The notes below the pieces were generated by a model. That model saw nothing but the letters and a program-made list of their open reading frames with translations. It was not told the DNA's origin and ran no database searches. The position numbers and the translations under genes were made by a program. From assembly GCF_001766415.1 (NCBI RefSeq), contig NZ_MKXO01000003.1:186001-250000 (forward strand): a stretch of 64,000 nucleotides of DNA. The letters run 5' to 3'. Numbering within the stretch: the first letter of the stretch is position 1; the number at the start of each line of letters is the position of its first letter. The stretch is from Exiguobacterium aurantiacum. Lineage in GTDB: Bacteria > Bacillota > Bacilli > Exiguobacteriales > Exiguobacteriaceae. This document shows positions 49,537-58,711 of the stretch, in pieces.

Positions 49537-52257
49537 ATGAAACGATTGGTGCAACGGACTGTTGCGACATTGCTCGCGGTCCTACTTATCGTCTCGCTCG
49601 TCCCGCCGCGCATCCACGCTGATGCCGGGGCCGGAATGAAGCAAGCGACACTACTTGAAGCCGGGGAGGCTGTCACGTTCACGACGGGCGTCGACCCGGT
49701 CAATACATACTGGTTCAAGATGGAGCGAGGAGCTCCGAGCCAGATGACCCATATGGAAATCGTCATGGAGGCGACGAAACTCACCAACGTCTCGGTCTAT
49801 CCGAGCGCCGATATGGCCGGGAAAGACGATACGTTCTATCCGTACCGTGCGAGCGCCTCGAAAGAGGACGGCAAAGCGACAATCCATCTCCCATATGCAT
49901 GGGAAGGACCATACTACGTCAAAGTCGAGTACATGCCGATGGAGACGCCGGACATGTATCCACCGGAAGAGGAGATCTTCTCACTTGAAGAAGGAGAAGA
50001 GCCGAGTGAAGAAGGAACAGAACCGAGTGAAGAAGGAACAGAACCGCCAAGCGAACCGGACCCGTCGGAGTTCGCTTCAGAGATCAACCTCGTCTACAAC
50101 CCGGTCAAATTGCCGGTGAAATATGAACAGGCAAGCGGCGATATGTGTGCCGTCGAATCGATTTTAATGCCGGCAAGTGATCAAAAGACGATGCTCGAGC
50201 TGATTCGACGTGTCCAGACGGACGTGCTCAACCAATCAGAAGAAGGGCGGGAACTCGCGGCACTCTACTACCGTGCCTCGCCTTACATCATCAAGGCGAT
50301 CACGTTCGACAAGACGAAGCGTCAGGCGGCGTATAACGACCTGGTGACACTCAAACCGCTTTTGACAGCTCTCGTCGAGCGAAAACAGCATACAGTGTCG
50401 TCGAAAGAGTCAGCGGCCATCAACCGGATGCACGCCCTCGTCAGTCAAAGCGTGCCGGAAGGATTGAAGGCGGACATCGCGTCTGTCGCAGGTCTTGCCG
50501 GGATGGATGAACTTGCGGGAACACCGCTCACGGACGTGTTCGACCGCATCGGCGTCACCGTCAACGTGACGGACGCCCCGCGTTATATCGTCAAATACAA
50601 GTCGTCACCGAACCAATCGATTGGCAAGATGAACGCGATGCGTGATGTCTCGGCCGAACGTCTCGCCATCGGTTCACCGGGTGACCAATTCGCGCTCGTC
50701 GATGTCGAAACGGCGTCAGCGAAGACGAAAGCGTCGGCACAAGCGGTGCTCGAGTCAGACCCGAACGTCGACTATATCGAGCCGATCGAGACGTACTCTG
50801 CATTTATGGCGGACCCGAGCTATAGCTATCAATGGTCGGTCAACAGCCGCTCTGTGTTGAAACCGTTCGGGGACGCGGGCATCAGCCTTGATAAGTACGA
50901 GGCGCTCAACTTGAAAGCCCGTACCGTCAAAGTTGCCGTTCTCGATACCGGTGTCGACCACCGCCTTCTCGATTTGAAAGGGAAAGTTGATGTCCGAAAT
51001 GGGAAGAACTTCGTCGACCCGAACGGGGAAGGCGACGCAATCGATGACCACGGTCACGGGACGCACGTCGCCGGTGTCATCGCGGCCGCTCAAAACAACG
51101 GCACGTCGATGCGGGGGATTGTCCCGAACGTGTCCATCTTACCGGTGAAAGTACTTGATGCCGGCGGATATGGGGAGACGGATCAAATCGCACTCGGTAT
51201 CAAGTATGCCGTCGACGCCGGAGCGAAAGTCATCAATATGAGCCTCGGCGGAACAGAAAGCCGCACGATCGGTTATATGTTGAAGTATGCGCATGACCGC
51301 GGTGTCATTATCGTTGCAGCAACGGGGAACGACGGACAGTCTCGCGTCTCGTATCCGGCGTCTTCGAAGTACACGATTTCGGTCGGCGCGACGAACACGT
51401 TCGGTCTCGTCACGGACTACTCAAACTACGGAGTCAATGTCGACGTTGTCGCACCGGGTTCAAAAGTCGCGAGTCTTGTTCCGGACGGTAACGTCGTCTA
51501 TATGGACGGGACGAGCATGGCGACGCCACACGTCGCATCCGCTGTGGCACTTCTCGTCTCGCAACACCCGCGTGTGACAGTCGAAGGCGTCCGGACGATC
51601 TTACGCCGTTCGTCGGAGCCGCTCGCCTTCACGGGTGGAGACGCACCGAAAGACCCGCGTGAATATGATGGTATGCAAGACGTGTTAGATGGTTTGAATA
51701 CTCCGCTCCTCCCGTATTATGACGTCGTGAGCGGTTACGGGAAAGTGAACGTCTACCGGGCCGAGTCGATGCTTCAACTCGCGCCGAAGCCGGAGCGCAT
51801 ATTTGATAACGCGCCGGTCTTCAACGTTTCCGCAAAATCGGGAACGGTCGTCAACGTGTATAATAAAACGAAACGGATCGGCTGGGGAACGGTCAAAAAC
51901 GGCAAGTTGACGATGTCGCTCGCCCCACAAAAAGCGGGAACGGTACTTCGTGTCACGTATACGAACGGGCCACTCTTCACGGGAGAACGTGTCGTCGTCG
52001 CCAAAGGGCTTCGACCGAGTGCCCCGAGCGTCACAGCACCTCGTGCAAACGCGAAACAAGTGACCGGGAAAGCGCAAGCCGGGATGACCGTCGTCGTGCG
52101 TGACCAGAACAAACGTGTCATCGGCAAGTCGAAAATAGCATTGAACGGCACATACGTGGCGAAGACGCGAGCCTTGAAAAAAGGTGAGCGCTTGTCTGTC
52201 CACGTTGAAGACGTGACGAAGAAAGTCAGTAAAATCACGACCGTCACCGTCAAATGA
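49537..52257 (+). CDS. Secreted subtilisin-like serine protease with Ig-like C-terminus
   Basis: A 906-residue exported S8 protease. Signal peptide of about 27 residues, an N-terminal beta-rich domain (30-150), an acidic linker with PSEEGTE repeats (about 155-180), a propeptide region (PRYIVKYKSSPNQ...FALVDVETA), and the catalytic domain with Asp in VAVLDTGVDH (about 469), His in DDHGHGTHVAG (about 508) and Ser in DGTSMATPHVASA (about 660). A C-terminal Ig-like module (PSVTAPRANAKQVTGKAQAG) resembles those of the secreted proteins further downstream. ATG at 49537 follows AAAAGAGG. Likely to process surface or environmental proteins. Confidence 0.92.
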   Translation: MKRLVQRTVATLLAVLLIVSLVPPRIHADAGAGMKQATLLEAGEAVTFTTGVDPVNTYWFKMERGAPSQMTHMEIVMEATKLTNVSVYPSADMAGKDDTFYPYRASASKEDGKATIHLPYAWEGPYYVKVEYMPMETPDMYPPEEEIFSLEEGEEPSEEGTEPSEEGTEPPSEPDPSEFASEINLVYNPVKLPVKYEQASGDMCAVESILMPASDQKTMLELIRRVQTDVLNQSEEGRELAALYYRASPYIIKAITFDKTKRQAAYNDLVTLKPLLTALVERKQHTVSSKESAAINRMHALVSQSVPEGLKADIASVAGLAGMDELAGTPLTDVFDRIGVTVNVTDAPRYIVKYKSSPNQSIGKMNAMRDVSAERLAIGSPGDQFALVDVETASAKTKASAQAVLESDPNVDYIEPIETYSAFMADPSYSYQWSVNSRSVLKPFGDAGISLDKYEALNLKARTVKVAVLDTGVDHRLLDLKGKVDVRNGKNFVDPNGEGDAIDDHGHGTHVAGVIAAAQNNGTSMRGIVPNVSILPVKVLDAGGYGETDQIALGIKYAVDAGAKVINMSLGGTESRTIGYMLKYAHDRGVIIVAATGNDGQSRVSYPASSKYTISVGATNTFGLVTDYSNYGVNVDVVAPGSKVASLVPDGNVVYMDGTSMATPHVASAVALLVSQHPRVTVEGVRTILRRSSEPLAFTGGDAPKDPREYDGMQDVLDGLNTPLLPYYDVVSGYGKVNVYRAESMLQLAPKPERIFDNAPVFNVSAKSGTVVNVYNKTKRIGWGTVKNGKLTMSLAPQKAGTVLRVTYTNGPLFTGERVVVAKGLRPSAPSVTAPRANAKQVTGKAQAGMTVVVRDQNKRVIGKSKIALNGTYVAKTRALKKGERLSVHVEDVTKKVSKITTVTVK

Positions 52258-52262
52258 ACGAA

Positions 52263-52296
52263 CGAAAACCGGCTCTCCATAGAGGGCCGGTTTTCG
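52263..52296. terminator. Bidirectional terminator
   Basis: CGAAAACCGGCTCT pairs with AGAGGGCCGGTTTTCG (one bulge), loop CCAT, between the protease and the convergent DUF4956 gene. Confidence 0.85.
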
Positions 52297-52302
52297 TATG
52301 CG

Positions 52303-52995
52303 TCAAAAGATTTCGGTATTCAAATAATTGACGGACACTTTCAAATTGCCGTTCATCTTGCGGAGCTCATCGATCACTTGCTTGTCTTTGACACCGTCCT
52401 TGTTTTGGACGATGTAGACGAGCTGGATCATCGTGCCGAGGTTCGTCGTCTCGACCGAGCGAAGCGCGTAGTATTTATAGTGGGCCGACAAGACACCGTC
52501 GAACGCCGTCTCGTCGTGCAAGTTTTCAGGCACCGTGATCGACAGTCGCTTCTTGTCCGAGCCGCCGCGACCGAAGTCGAACATGTACAACACGATGATG
52601 ATGACCGACAAGCTGACGGTGAACAGGATTGCGAGTATGTAGAAGCCGAGCCCGCATGAGATACCGGCCGCCATACCGAAAAAGATGAAGGCGATGTCTT
52701 TCGGGTCGCTCATCGCGCTACGGAAGCGGATAATCGAGAACGCACCGACGAGACCGAAGGCGACAGCAACGTTGTTGCCGATGACGATCATGACGACCGA
52801 CACGGTGACGCCCATAATGATGATCGTCTGGACGAACGATTGCGAGTAACGGGCACCTGTATGCGTCTTTTTATATAGGTAGGCGATACAGAGCGTTAAG
52901 ATGAAGCTGAGGAAAATGGCGGCCGCCGCCTCGAGCACGGTTAGTCGGGACGTAACGTCGGCGAGCTGGCGGACTTCGTTAAAAATATCGGTCAT
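52303..52995 (-). CDS. DUF4956 membrane protein
   Basis: A 230-residue protein: four or five membrane segments (LEAAAAIFLSFILTLCIAYL to about residue 140) and a cytoplasmic C-terminal domain. GLVGAFSIIRFRSAMSDPKD followed by IAFIFFGMAAGISCGLGFY is the DUF4956 hallmark. It overlaps the VTC-domain gene by four bases (ATGA), a tight coupling that implies a physical complex. Role unknown; a membrane partner or channel for polyphosphate is a reasonable inference from the pairing. Confidence 0.85.
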   Translation of the reverse strand: MTDIFNEVRQLADVTSRLTVLEAAAAIFLSFILTLCIAYLYKKTHTGARYSQSFVQTIIIMGVTVSVVMIVIGNNVAVAFGLVGAFSIIRFRSAMSDPKDIAFIFFGMAAGISCGLGFYILAILFTVSLSVIIIVLYMFDFGRGGSDKKRLSITVPENLHDETAFDGVLSAHYKYYALRSVETTNLGTMIQLVYIVQNKDGVKDKQVIDELRKMNGNLKVSVNYLNTEIF

Positions 52996-53732
52996 GACAG
53001 AATCCTACCTTCACTTGAATTTTCTTTGTCTAGCAGTTCGACACTCGTACAGAACTTCGAGACGCTTTGCTTGTTACACTCGAGGTCGGAGAGAAGCCGT
53101 GCGAGCCAGAACGGCACGACCTCAGACACTTTCACTTCGAGGACGACGAGACCGGGATCGATGAAATGGTACCCTTCCGGCCCGTGCTCGATGCGAAGAT
53201 CGTCGTTTCGGCACATGAGGTTATAGTCGAACGTGACACGCAAGTCATGCTCGAACGTGCCCGAGAACGCTTGGCGGTCGTAACTGACGACCGTGTGCGG
53301 CAATAAATTATATGAGTGCTGAAAATGGAGTGCCTCTTTTAAGATTTGCGGGTTCGACGCCGCGACCGCCTCAATCGGTTTGTTCGGGTCACGCAAAATA
53401 TCGTACGCTTCGTGGAGCGGCAAAATCGTCCGGCGCTTGTTGACGACGTTTTTGAATTTCTGTTTTACCTCGATGAACGACATACTGCCGAGTTCGGCCT
53501 GATCATAGACACGGAGCCGCAGCTTTTGGCGGAACGGGAGCTTGTTGCGCGTCTCGTAATAGATCGCCTTGTCGCTTGAGTCGAAATAGAGACTGACGAT
53601 ATTGTATTTACCTTCCGGGTTGCCGTACGTGTCGTAATGCATGTATGGCATGATGAGCTCACGCAGCTCGAGGTATTTGGCGAAAGTGATTAAATATTTG
53701 ATTTCGTATCGCTTGAAGATCTCTTGGGCCAC
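52992..53732 (-). CDS. VTC-domain polyphosphate polymerase-like protein
   Basis: A 246-residue protein with a triphosphate-tunnel fold of the VTC (vacuolar transporter chaperone) type. Positions expected to line the tunnel are present: Lys in RYEIKYLI, Arg pair in KLRLRVYD, Lys in SFIEVKQKF, Arg in VSYDRQAF and metal-binding Glu in VVLEVKVSE. The yeast homologue Vtc4 makes polyphosphate from ATP and moves it across a membrane. Start is GTG at 53732 after AAAGGAG. It is divergent from the CotH gene and coupled to the DUF4956 gene. Confidence 0.88.
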   Translation of the reverse strand: MAQEIFKRYEIKYLITFAKYLELRELIMPYMHYDTYGNPEGKYNIVSLYFDSSDKAIYYETRNKLPFRQKLRLRVYDQAELGSMSFIEVKQKFKNVVNKRRTILPLHEAYDILRDPNKPIEAVAASNPQILKEALHFQHSYNLLPHTVVSYDRQAFSGTFEHDLRVTFDYNLMCRNDDLRIEHGPEGYHFIDPGLVVLEVKVSEVVPFWLARLLSDLECNKQSVSKFCTSVELLDKENSSEGRILS

Positions 53733-53849
53733 GGTGTCACTCCTTTATGGGGATTGTTAATTATTTGTTAAGGTCTGTGTTAGAATTCAAGTATACTGTT
53801 ACAACACACGAGACGCAAACGAAGTTATAGATCAGGAGGCCTGTATTAT

Positions 53850-56150
53850 ATGAAGGGTTTAAAAGTTGGGATTTTGGCCGTGCTCCTCGCCGGGACATGG
53901 GGTGGGATGTATTATCTTGCCGAGGAGCAAGCGACCGCGGGCGCAGCGTTCGAGCAAGCGCTCGCCGAACAATTGAATATCCCGGTCGGCTCATTCAACC
54001 AAAACAAAGTGCGTGGCGTCACCGAGCTCGACTTGTCAGGATACGGCCTGACCGACTTGGCCGGCCTCGAGCATTTTCAGTCGCTCGAGACGCTCAACTT
54101 GTCGGGGAACCAATTGACCGACGTCACAGTGCTTGAGAACCTCCGTTACTTAAAGACGCTCGACCTCAGTTTTAACCAGCTCAAACAAATACCTGAGTTG
54201 CCGGAAACGCTCGAGTCACTCGACCTCGAAGGGAACGACGTCAGCGATTTAGCGTTCTTGCCGGAGTCAGACACGCTGACGACGTTGAACGTACGGGATA
54301 ACGACATCGATGCGCTCGACGTATTACCGGAGCGGACGCCGAACGTGACTTATCTCAATATCCGCGGGAATGCTGTCGCCTCGGTCGAGCCACTCCGCGA
54401 CATGGCTGCGCTCATCGACGTCAACTTACGCGACAATCGCATCACTGACATGTCACCGCTTGAAGCATTAGCCATCACGGAACGGCTTTATGTGACGGGC
54501 AACGCGACGCATGACTATGCCGCGCTCGATTCGATTGCGGAACAAATCGTCGACCGTGACTTCGAGATGTTGCCGGATCGTCCGGTGTTCTCTGTTGACA
54601 GCGGCGTAATTTCTCCTGGCACCGAGCTCATACTCGAGGCAACACCCGGGAGTACGATCTATTATACGATCGACGGAAGCGACCCGACACCGGAGTCGAT
54701 TCGATACAACGGACCAATTACACTCGATCAAGTGCTGACGCGTGACGTCGCCGTGCTGTCGAACAACCGGACGGCTACGAACCGTGTGCCGCCGACACTT
54801 GGGCGCGGGGCTTCCGAGCGAGCGCTCACCATCCGTGCCATCAGCGTAAAAGATGGGGCACAGAGTGCACGTGCGACAAAGACGTATCTACTCGACTTTG
54901 ATTTGTTCACGTCGAACTTGCCTGTCGTCTCGCTCACGACTGACGCAACGAATTTGTTCGATTCGGCAATCGGTATTTATACGCCAGGTGACGCGCCGGA
55001 CGGACCGCTCGAGTTTGGTCGCGGTAACTTTTTCGAAACGGGACAAGAATGGGAGCGACCAGCCCACGTCGACTATTTCGAGGGCGGGGAGCACGTTTTC
55101 GGACAAGACATCGGTATCCGAATTCACGGTGGCTTCTCGCGTGGACTCGCCCAAAAGAGCCTCCGACTTTACGCGCGGAGCGAGTACGGACAGAGCCGCT
55201 TCTATCACTCGTTCTTCCCGGGTAACGACGAGGTCGAATTCAATCGTCTTCTGCTCCGAAATGGGGGGAATGACTGGCAAGGGGCGATGCTCAGGGACGC
55301 CTTCATGCAGGAATTGCTCAATGAGCGTTCGCTCGACTTCCAAGACTACCAACCGGTTGTCGTGCTCGTGAACGGTGAATATTGGGGACTGCAGAATTTA
55401 CGGGAGCTATATTCCTCAGACTACTTTGAAATCAAATACGATATCGACGAGACGGAACTCGTCATTCTCGAGGCCGATCGGGATATGCCAGAAGGTTTTG
55501 TTATCGAGGCGGGACGAGACGCCGACCTCATCCACTACCGGGAGATGGTCCGCTTCGCCGAGACGAACGATTTGAATGATCGCACGACATTTGAGGAGCT
55601 CGAGCGGCGAATGGACGTTGATAATTTCCTCGAGTACGTCGCCTATCAGGCGTTTTATGGCAACCTTGACAGCATGTTCAACAACTACGTCGTCTGGAGG
55701 AAGGCGACCGAGTTCGCGGATGAGACACCGCTCGGACATGATGGGCGCTGGCGCTGGGTCGTCTTCGACCTCGACCAAGGGTTCGCACAGCGACTTCCGC
55801 TCGACGAGAGCGTGAACTACGACATGTTCACGTATTTGACAGGGCCAGAGCCTGAGCATGCACTGTTCCGATCGCTCATGAGGAGTACGGAAGGTCAGGA
55901 GCGCTTCGTCCGGCTCTTCGAGGAATTGCTCAACGGACCGTTTACTTCCGAAAACATGGTGGCGAAGCTTGACGAAATGTCGGGTGTGATCGCCCCCGAG
56001 ATGCCGAGACAAATCGCGAGATGGGGAAATATCCCATCTGTTACAGCGTGGGAAGCCGAAATCGCAGAGATGCGTCAGTTCGCCGAGATGCGGCCGGACA
56101 TCGTGCAACAACAGCTGCAAGCTAGATTTGGAGAAGGGGTAGCGGAATGA
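53850..56150 (+). CDS. Secreted LRR-CotH kinase family protein
   Basis: A 766-residue exported protein. N-terminal signal/anchor (VGILAVLLAGTWGGMYYLA), leucine-rich repeats (about 59-230; SLETLNLSGNQLTDVTVL, TLDLSFNQL), a chitobiase-like C-terminal type domain (STIYYTIDGSDPTPESIRYN near 270) and a CotH kinase domain (about 356-720). Kinase landmarks: RIHGGFSRGLAQKSLRLYAR, LLRNGGNDW, VVVLVNGEYWGLQNLRELY and WRWVVFDLDQGF, whose DLD provides the metal-binding Asp. Spore CotH phosphorylates coat proteins; this one is secreted in a probably non-spore context. AGGAGG precedes the ATG. Divergent from the VTC/DUF4956 operon. Confidence 0.9.
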   Translation: MKGLKVGILAVLLAGTWGGMYYLAEEQATAGAAFEQALAEQLNIPVGSFNQNKVRGVTELDLSGYGLTDLAGLEHFQSLETLNLSGNQLTDVTVLENLRYLKTLDLSFNQLKQIPELPETLESLDLEGNDVSDLAFLPESDTLTTLNVRDNDIDALDVLPERTPNVTYLNIRGNAVASVEPLRDMAALIDVNLRDNRITDMSPLEALAITERLYVTGNATHDYAALDSIAEQIVDRDFEMLPDRPVFSVDSGVISPGTELILEATPGSTIYYTIDGSDPTPESIRYNGPITLDQVLTRDVAVLSNNRTATNRVPPTLGRGASERALTIRAISVKDGAQSARATKTYLLDFDLFTSNLPVVSLTTDATNLFDSAIGIYTPGDAPDGPLEFGRGNFFETGQEWERPAHVDYFEGGEHVFGQDIGIRIHGGFSRGLAQKSLRLYARSEYGQSRFYHSFFPGNDEVEFNRLLLRNGGNDWQGAMLRDAFMQELLNERSLDFQDYQPVVVLVNGEYWGLQNLRELYSSDYFEIKYDIDETELVILEADRDMPEGFVIEAGRDADLIHYREMVRFAETNDLNDRTTFEELERRMDVDNFLEYVAYQAFYGNLDSMFNNYVVWRKATEFADETPLGHDGRWRWVVFDLDQGFAQRLPLDESVNYDMFTYLTGPEPEHALFRSLMRSTEGQERFVRLFEELLNGPFTSENMVAKLDEMSGVIAPEMPRQIARWGNIPSVTAWEAEIAEMRQFAEMRPDIVQQQLQARFGEGVAE

Positions 56151-56222
56151 TGAAGAGGTATTCGTTCGGGGCGTTCTGAGCTTGATCTATGATATGATGG
56201 ACGCGGAAAGGAAGGTACAGCT

Positions 56223-56597
56223 ATGGAAACACTCAACATGAAACAACTTTCTGACGACCGGGCCTCGCTTCAAACCGCGGGCGACCTTGACGCGATGCGG
56301 GGCATCATGCACGATGAATTCCGCTATGTCGACTCGAGCGGGCGTCAGTTCGATAAAGAGACGTTTTTAGACCAGTTCGTCGACCCGGCCGCCGTCCAAT
56401 GGATCGCCCAAGAGACGGTGACGTTCGACGAGACGATCAAAGGTGAGCTCGCTGTCGTGCAACTGTTGCTCGAGGAGCGGTTCATCCTTGGGACGAACGC
56501 TTACGAGGGCCGATTCTGGGCACTGCACTTGTACGTGAAAGACCAGGACACGTGGCTCTGGCAAGGCGGACAAGCGACGATGATTCACGAGACGTGA
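56223..56597 (+). CDS. NTF2-like (DUF4440) protein
   Basis: A 124-residue NTF2/SnoaL-like protein: helix with KQLSDDRASLQTAGDLDAMR, HDEFRYVDSSGRQFDKETFL, and a sheet ending WALHLYVKDQDTWLWQGGQA. Function unknown; similar in fold, not closely in sequence, to the gene at 38352. GGAAAGGAAGG precedes the ATG. It has its own terminator. Confidence 0.75.
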   Translation: METLNMKQLSDDRASLQTAGDLDAMRGIMHDEFRYVDSSGRQFDKETFLDQFVDPAAVQWIAQETVTFDETIKGELAVVQLLLEERFILGTNAYEGRFWALHLYVKDQDTWLWQGGQATMIHET

Positions 56598-56602
56598 TCA
56601 GG

Positions 56603-56630
56603 CATCTCCAGCGATGGAGATGTTTTTTTT
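56603..56630 (+). terminator. Terminator
   Basis: CATCTCCA/TGGAGATG stem, GCGA loop, eight T. Confidence 0.92.
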
Positions 56631-56746
56631 GTGCACCGAAGAAAATTGTGCACCTAAAATAGAAAATTATGTACCTATTTTTAAAAAAATACATTAAAAT
56701 AAAGTTGTTGTCTAATTCGATACATTATTTAGGAGGAATTCATAAA

Positions 56747-58069
56747 ATGAAACAACCGAAATACTTAGCGCTTTTCCTCGCCGGGACACTCGTCATCGGT
56801 GGCTTTACACCGACGTTCGTCGCGGCTGAAGGAGACACGACGACTGTCGCCGACGTGACGGCACCTGCTGCACCGGTCGTAGCGGCACCGTTCCATACGT
56901 CGACGTCACTCACGATTCAAGGGGAGATCGGTGCAAAAGCTGAAATCCTTGTCGCTGGGAAAACATACGAGCGCGTCATCCGTACGAACGGTGAAGCCGT
57001 GTTCACGATGTCCCCACAACCAGTCGGCCGCGTCATCGATGTCCGTTTAGTCGATGCGAGCGGGAACGCAAGCGCTGTGACACGCGTCATCGTCGCGGAA
57101 GACCCGGCGGCACGTCCGGCGGCACCGGTCATCAACCCAGTCGATAACTCGGCTCGTGCGATCGAAGTGAAAGGTACACCAGGACTCGCCGTCACTGTGA
57201 CGGTCGGGGGCAGCACGTTCAACGGCTCGTTCGACGCGAACGGGAACTACCGCCGTGTCATCGCGCTTCAAAAAGTCGGTACCGTCTTGACGGCGCAGGC
57301 GAAGACGGCGAACGGTGCGATCAGCGAACTCGTCAAGTCGACGGTTGTAGCGGATAAGGTCGCACCGAGCAAGGCGCGCCTCACGCAAGCGGTCACGACG
57401 CTTTCGAACGGGATTGCCGGAACGGCAGAGCCGCTCGCGACGGTCATCGTGACGATCGACGGGAAAGCGTACACGGCCCCGGTCATGTCGACAGGGAAGT
57501 TCGTTCTCCCGATCCCGAAACAACCGCTCGGCAAGAAGATGTCGCTCGTCGTCCGTGACGGTGCCGGCAACCGTAGCGCATCAGAGACGCTCACGGTCCA
57601 ACACGCACTCTTCAACAACTTCCACCGTGTCAGTGACGAAGAGGGAAATCGTATCGTCGTTCATAAGGAAGTGTTCGCAGCAGACGGCTCGGTCCGTTAT
57701 GACGAGACGTTCGCGCCGCTCTTCTTTGACCGTCCGACAAAAGTCAACATGGGATTCTTGTTGAACTACATCGCAGAAGACGGTGAGCCGCTCGAGTTCG
57801 AGAAGCTCCGGATTCGTGTCGGTTCGGCATCGTTCGTCCACACGATCGACCCGTATGACGTCGAATACTACGAATATGAGGATGGGACGGTCGAAGAGTC
57901 TTACTTGTTCCAACCGGATGCGAAGATGATTGCGTTCATCAAGCAGCACGTTCGTCCGGAAAACCGGATCGTCGTCACAATTGAAGGATATGACTATGAC
58001 GTCGAATGGGCCCTTCTCGGTGGCGAGAAGCGCGCCTTCATTCAATCGCTCCAATACGCGGGTTACTAA
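56747..58069 (+). CDS. Secreted protein with three Ig-like modules
   Basis: A 440-residue exported protein. Signal peptide of about 28 residues ending FVAAEG, then three bacterial Ig-like (Big_6-type) modules of about 85 residues, each with a G-x-A/G-A-x-V/I strand pair and a V-D-x-S/A-G-N ending, for example LVDASGNASAVTRVIVAEDP. The C-terminal 130 residues (from HALFNNFHRVSDEEGN) form a different, acidic domain rich in Tyr and Glu (DPYDVEYYEYEDGTVEE). No anchor motif is seen. AGGAGGAATTC precedes the ATG. Likely a surface or matrix protein. Confidence 0.75.
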   Translation: MKQPKYLALFLAGTLVIGGFTPTFVAAEGDTTTVADVTAPAAPVVAAPFHTSTSLTIQGEIGAKAEILVAGKTYERVIRTNGEAVFTMSPQPVGRVIDVRLVDASGNASAVTRVIVAEDPAARPAAPVINPVDNSARAIEVKGTPGLAVTVTVGGSTFNGSFDANGNYRRVIALQKVGTVLTAQAKTANGAISELVKSTVVADKVAPSKARLTQAVTTLSNGIAGTAEPLATVIVTIDGKAYTAPVMSTGKFVLPIPKQPLGKKMSLVVRDGAGNRSASETLTVQHALFNNFHRVSDEEGNRIVVHKEVFAADGSVRYDETFAPLFFDRPTKVNMGFLLNYIAEDGEPLEFEKLRIRVGSASFVHTIDPYDVEYYEYEDGTVEESYLFQPDAKMIAFIKQHVRPENRIVVTIEGYDYDVEWALLGGEKRAFIQSLQYAGY

Positions 58070-58092
58070 TATAGAAGAAAGACGTCTTTCAT

Positions 58093-58127
58093 AAGCTACG
58101 GACCAAACCGGTTCGTAGCTTTTTTTG
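58093..58127 (+). terminator. Terminator
   Basis: AAGCTACG...CGTAGCTT stem followed by seven T. Confidence 0.8.
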
Positions 58128-58331
58128 TGTATAATTTGCAATCGGACTAGTCAAAATGTATTCCCCAAATTTCAAACTAGTCTTATTGAATCAGTTTTAA
58201 AAGTTTGGTCAATGTAAAAATAAGGGTTAAATTATTCCTTATTTTGATACAATCTAAAATTAGACATGGTAATTATATGAGAAGGTAATAAAAGTAAAAT
58301 TAAATACATTTAAAGGATTAATCATATCGAA

Positions 58332-58381
58332 AAATGTCGAAATGGCGTTATATCGGCGTTTTTCGACGGTTTTCGACATTT
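58332..58381. repeat. Inverted repeat with TCGA motifs
   Basis: Perfect 11-base arms AAATGTCGAAA (58332-58342) and TTTCGACATTT (58371-58381), with further TTTTTCGAC and TCGAAAAA copies between and beside them, in the AT-rich 640-base region before the S-layer-type gene. It may be an operator or hairpin. Confidence 0.5.
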
Positions 58382-58462
58382 CAAAAAGTGGGGAATGTGA
58401 TATTAAATTATCTCACAAACTCCAAAATTCAAAATCATTCCCATTTTTGCGAAAAAAAACGC

Positions 58463-58491
58463 TTGTGCTGATTGGAAGCGTTATGTATATT
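58463..58491 (+). promoter_or_regulatory. Promoter of the S-layer-type gene
   Basis: TTGTGC (58463-58468), 17-base spacer, TATATT (58486-58491). This gives a leader of about 210 bases before the start codon. Confidence 0.5.
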
Positions 58492-58507
58492 ATGGATGTA
58501 AGGTTTT

Positions 58508-58550
58508 CCAAGTTCATACTTGGTAAATTGTTCAAGATTCACATCTTGAA
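58508..58550 (+). promoter_or_regulatory. Two stem-loops at the 5' end of the S-layer-type mRNA
   Basis: CCAAGT-TCAT-ACTTGG (58508-58523) and TTCAAGAT-TCAC-ATCTTGAA (58531-58550): perfect stems with similar four-base loops close to the predicted transcript start. Such hairpins often protect abundant mRNAs from decay. Confidence 0.55.
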
Positions 58551-58711
58551 AAATACCTATCAGTTTAAGTGAAACTCAAGACCTAAAGGATCAGGTTGCA
58601 TAAGTCGTTCGAACGAATGGCGTATACATATGGAATCGTTTAGTGGGGGGAGCGTAGCTTGCAAGCTGGTAGAGCAAAATCGCAACATACCAAAGGGAGG
58701 ATTTACACAAG

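Noticed and set aside
58342-58572. A 76-codon plus-strand ORF upstream of the S-layer-type gene
   Set aside because: It runs through the inverted repeat and the predicted promoter, has no ribosome binding site and its composition is not protein-like.
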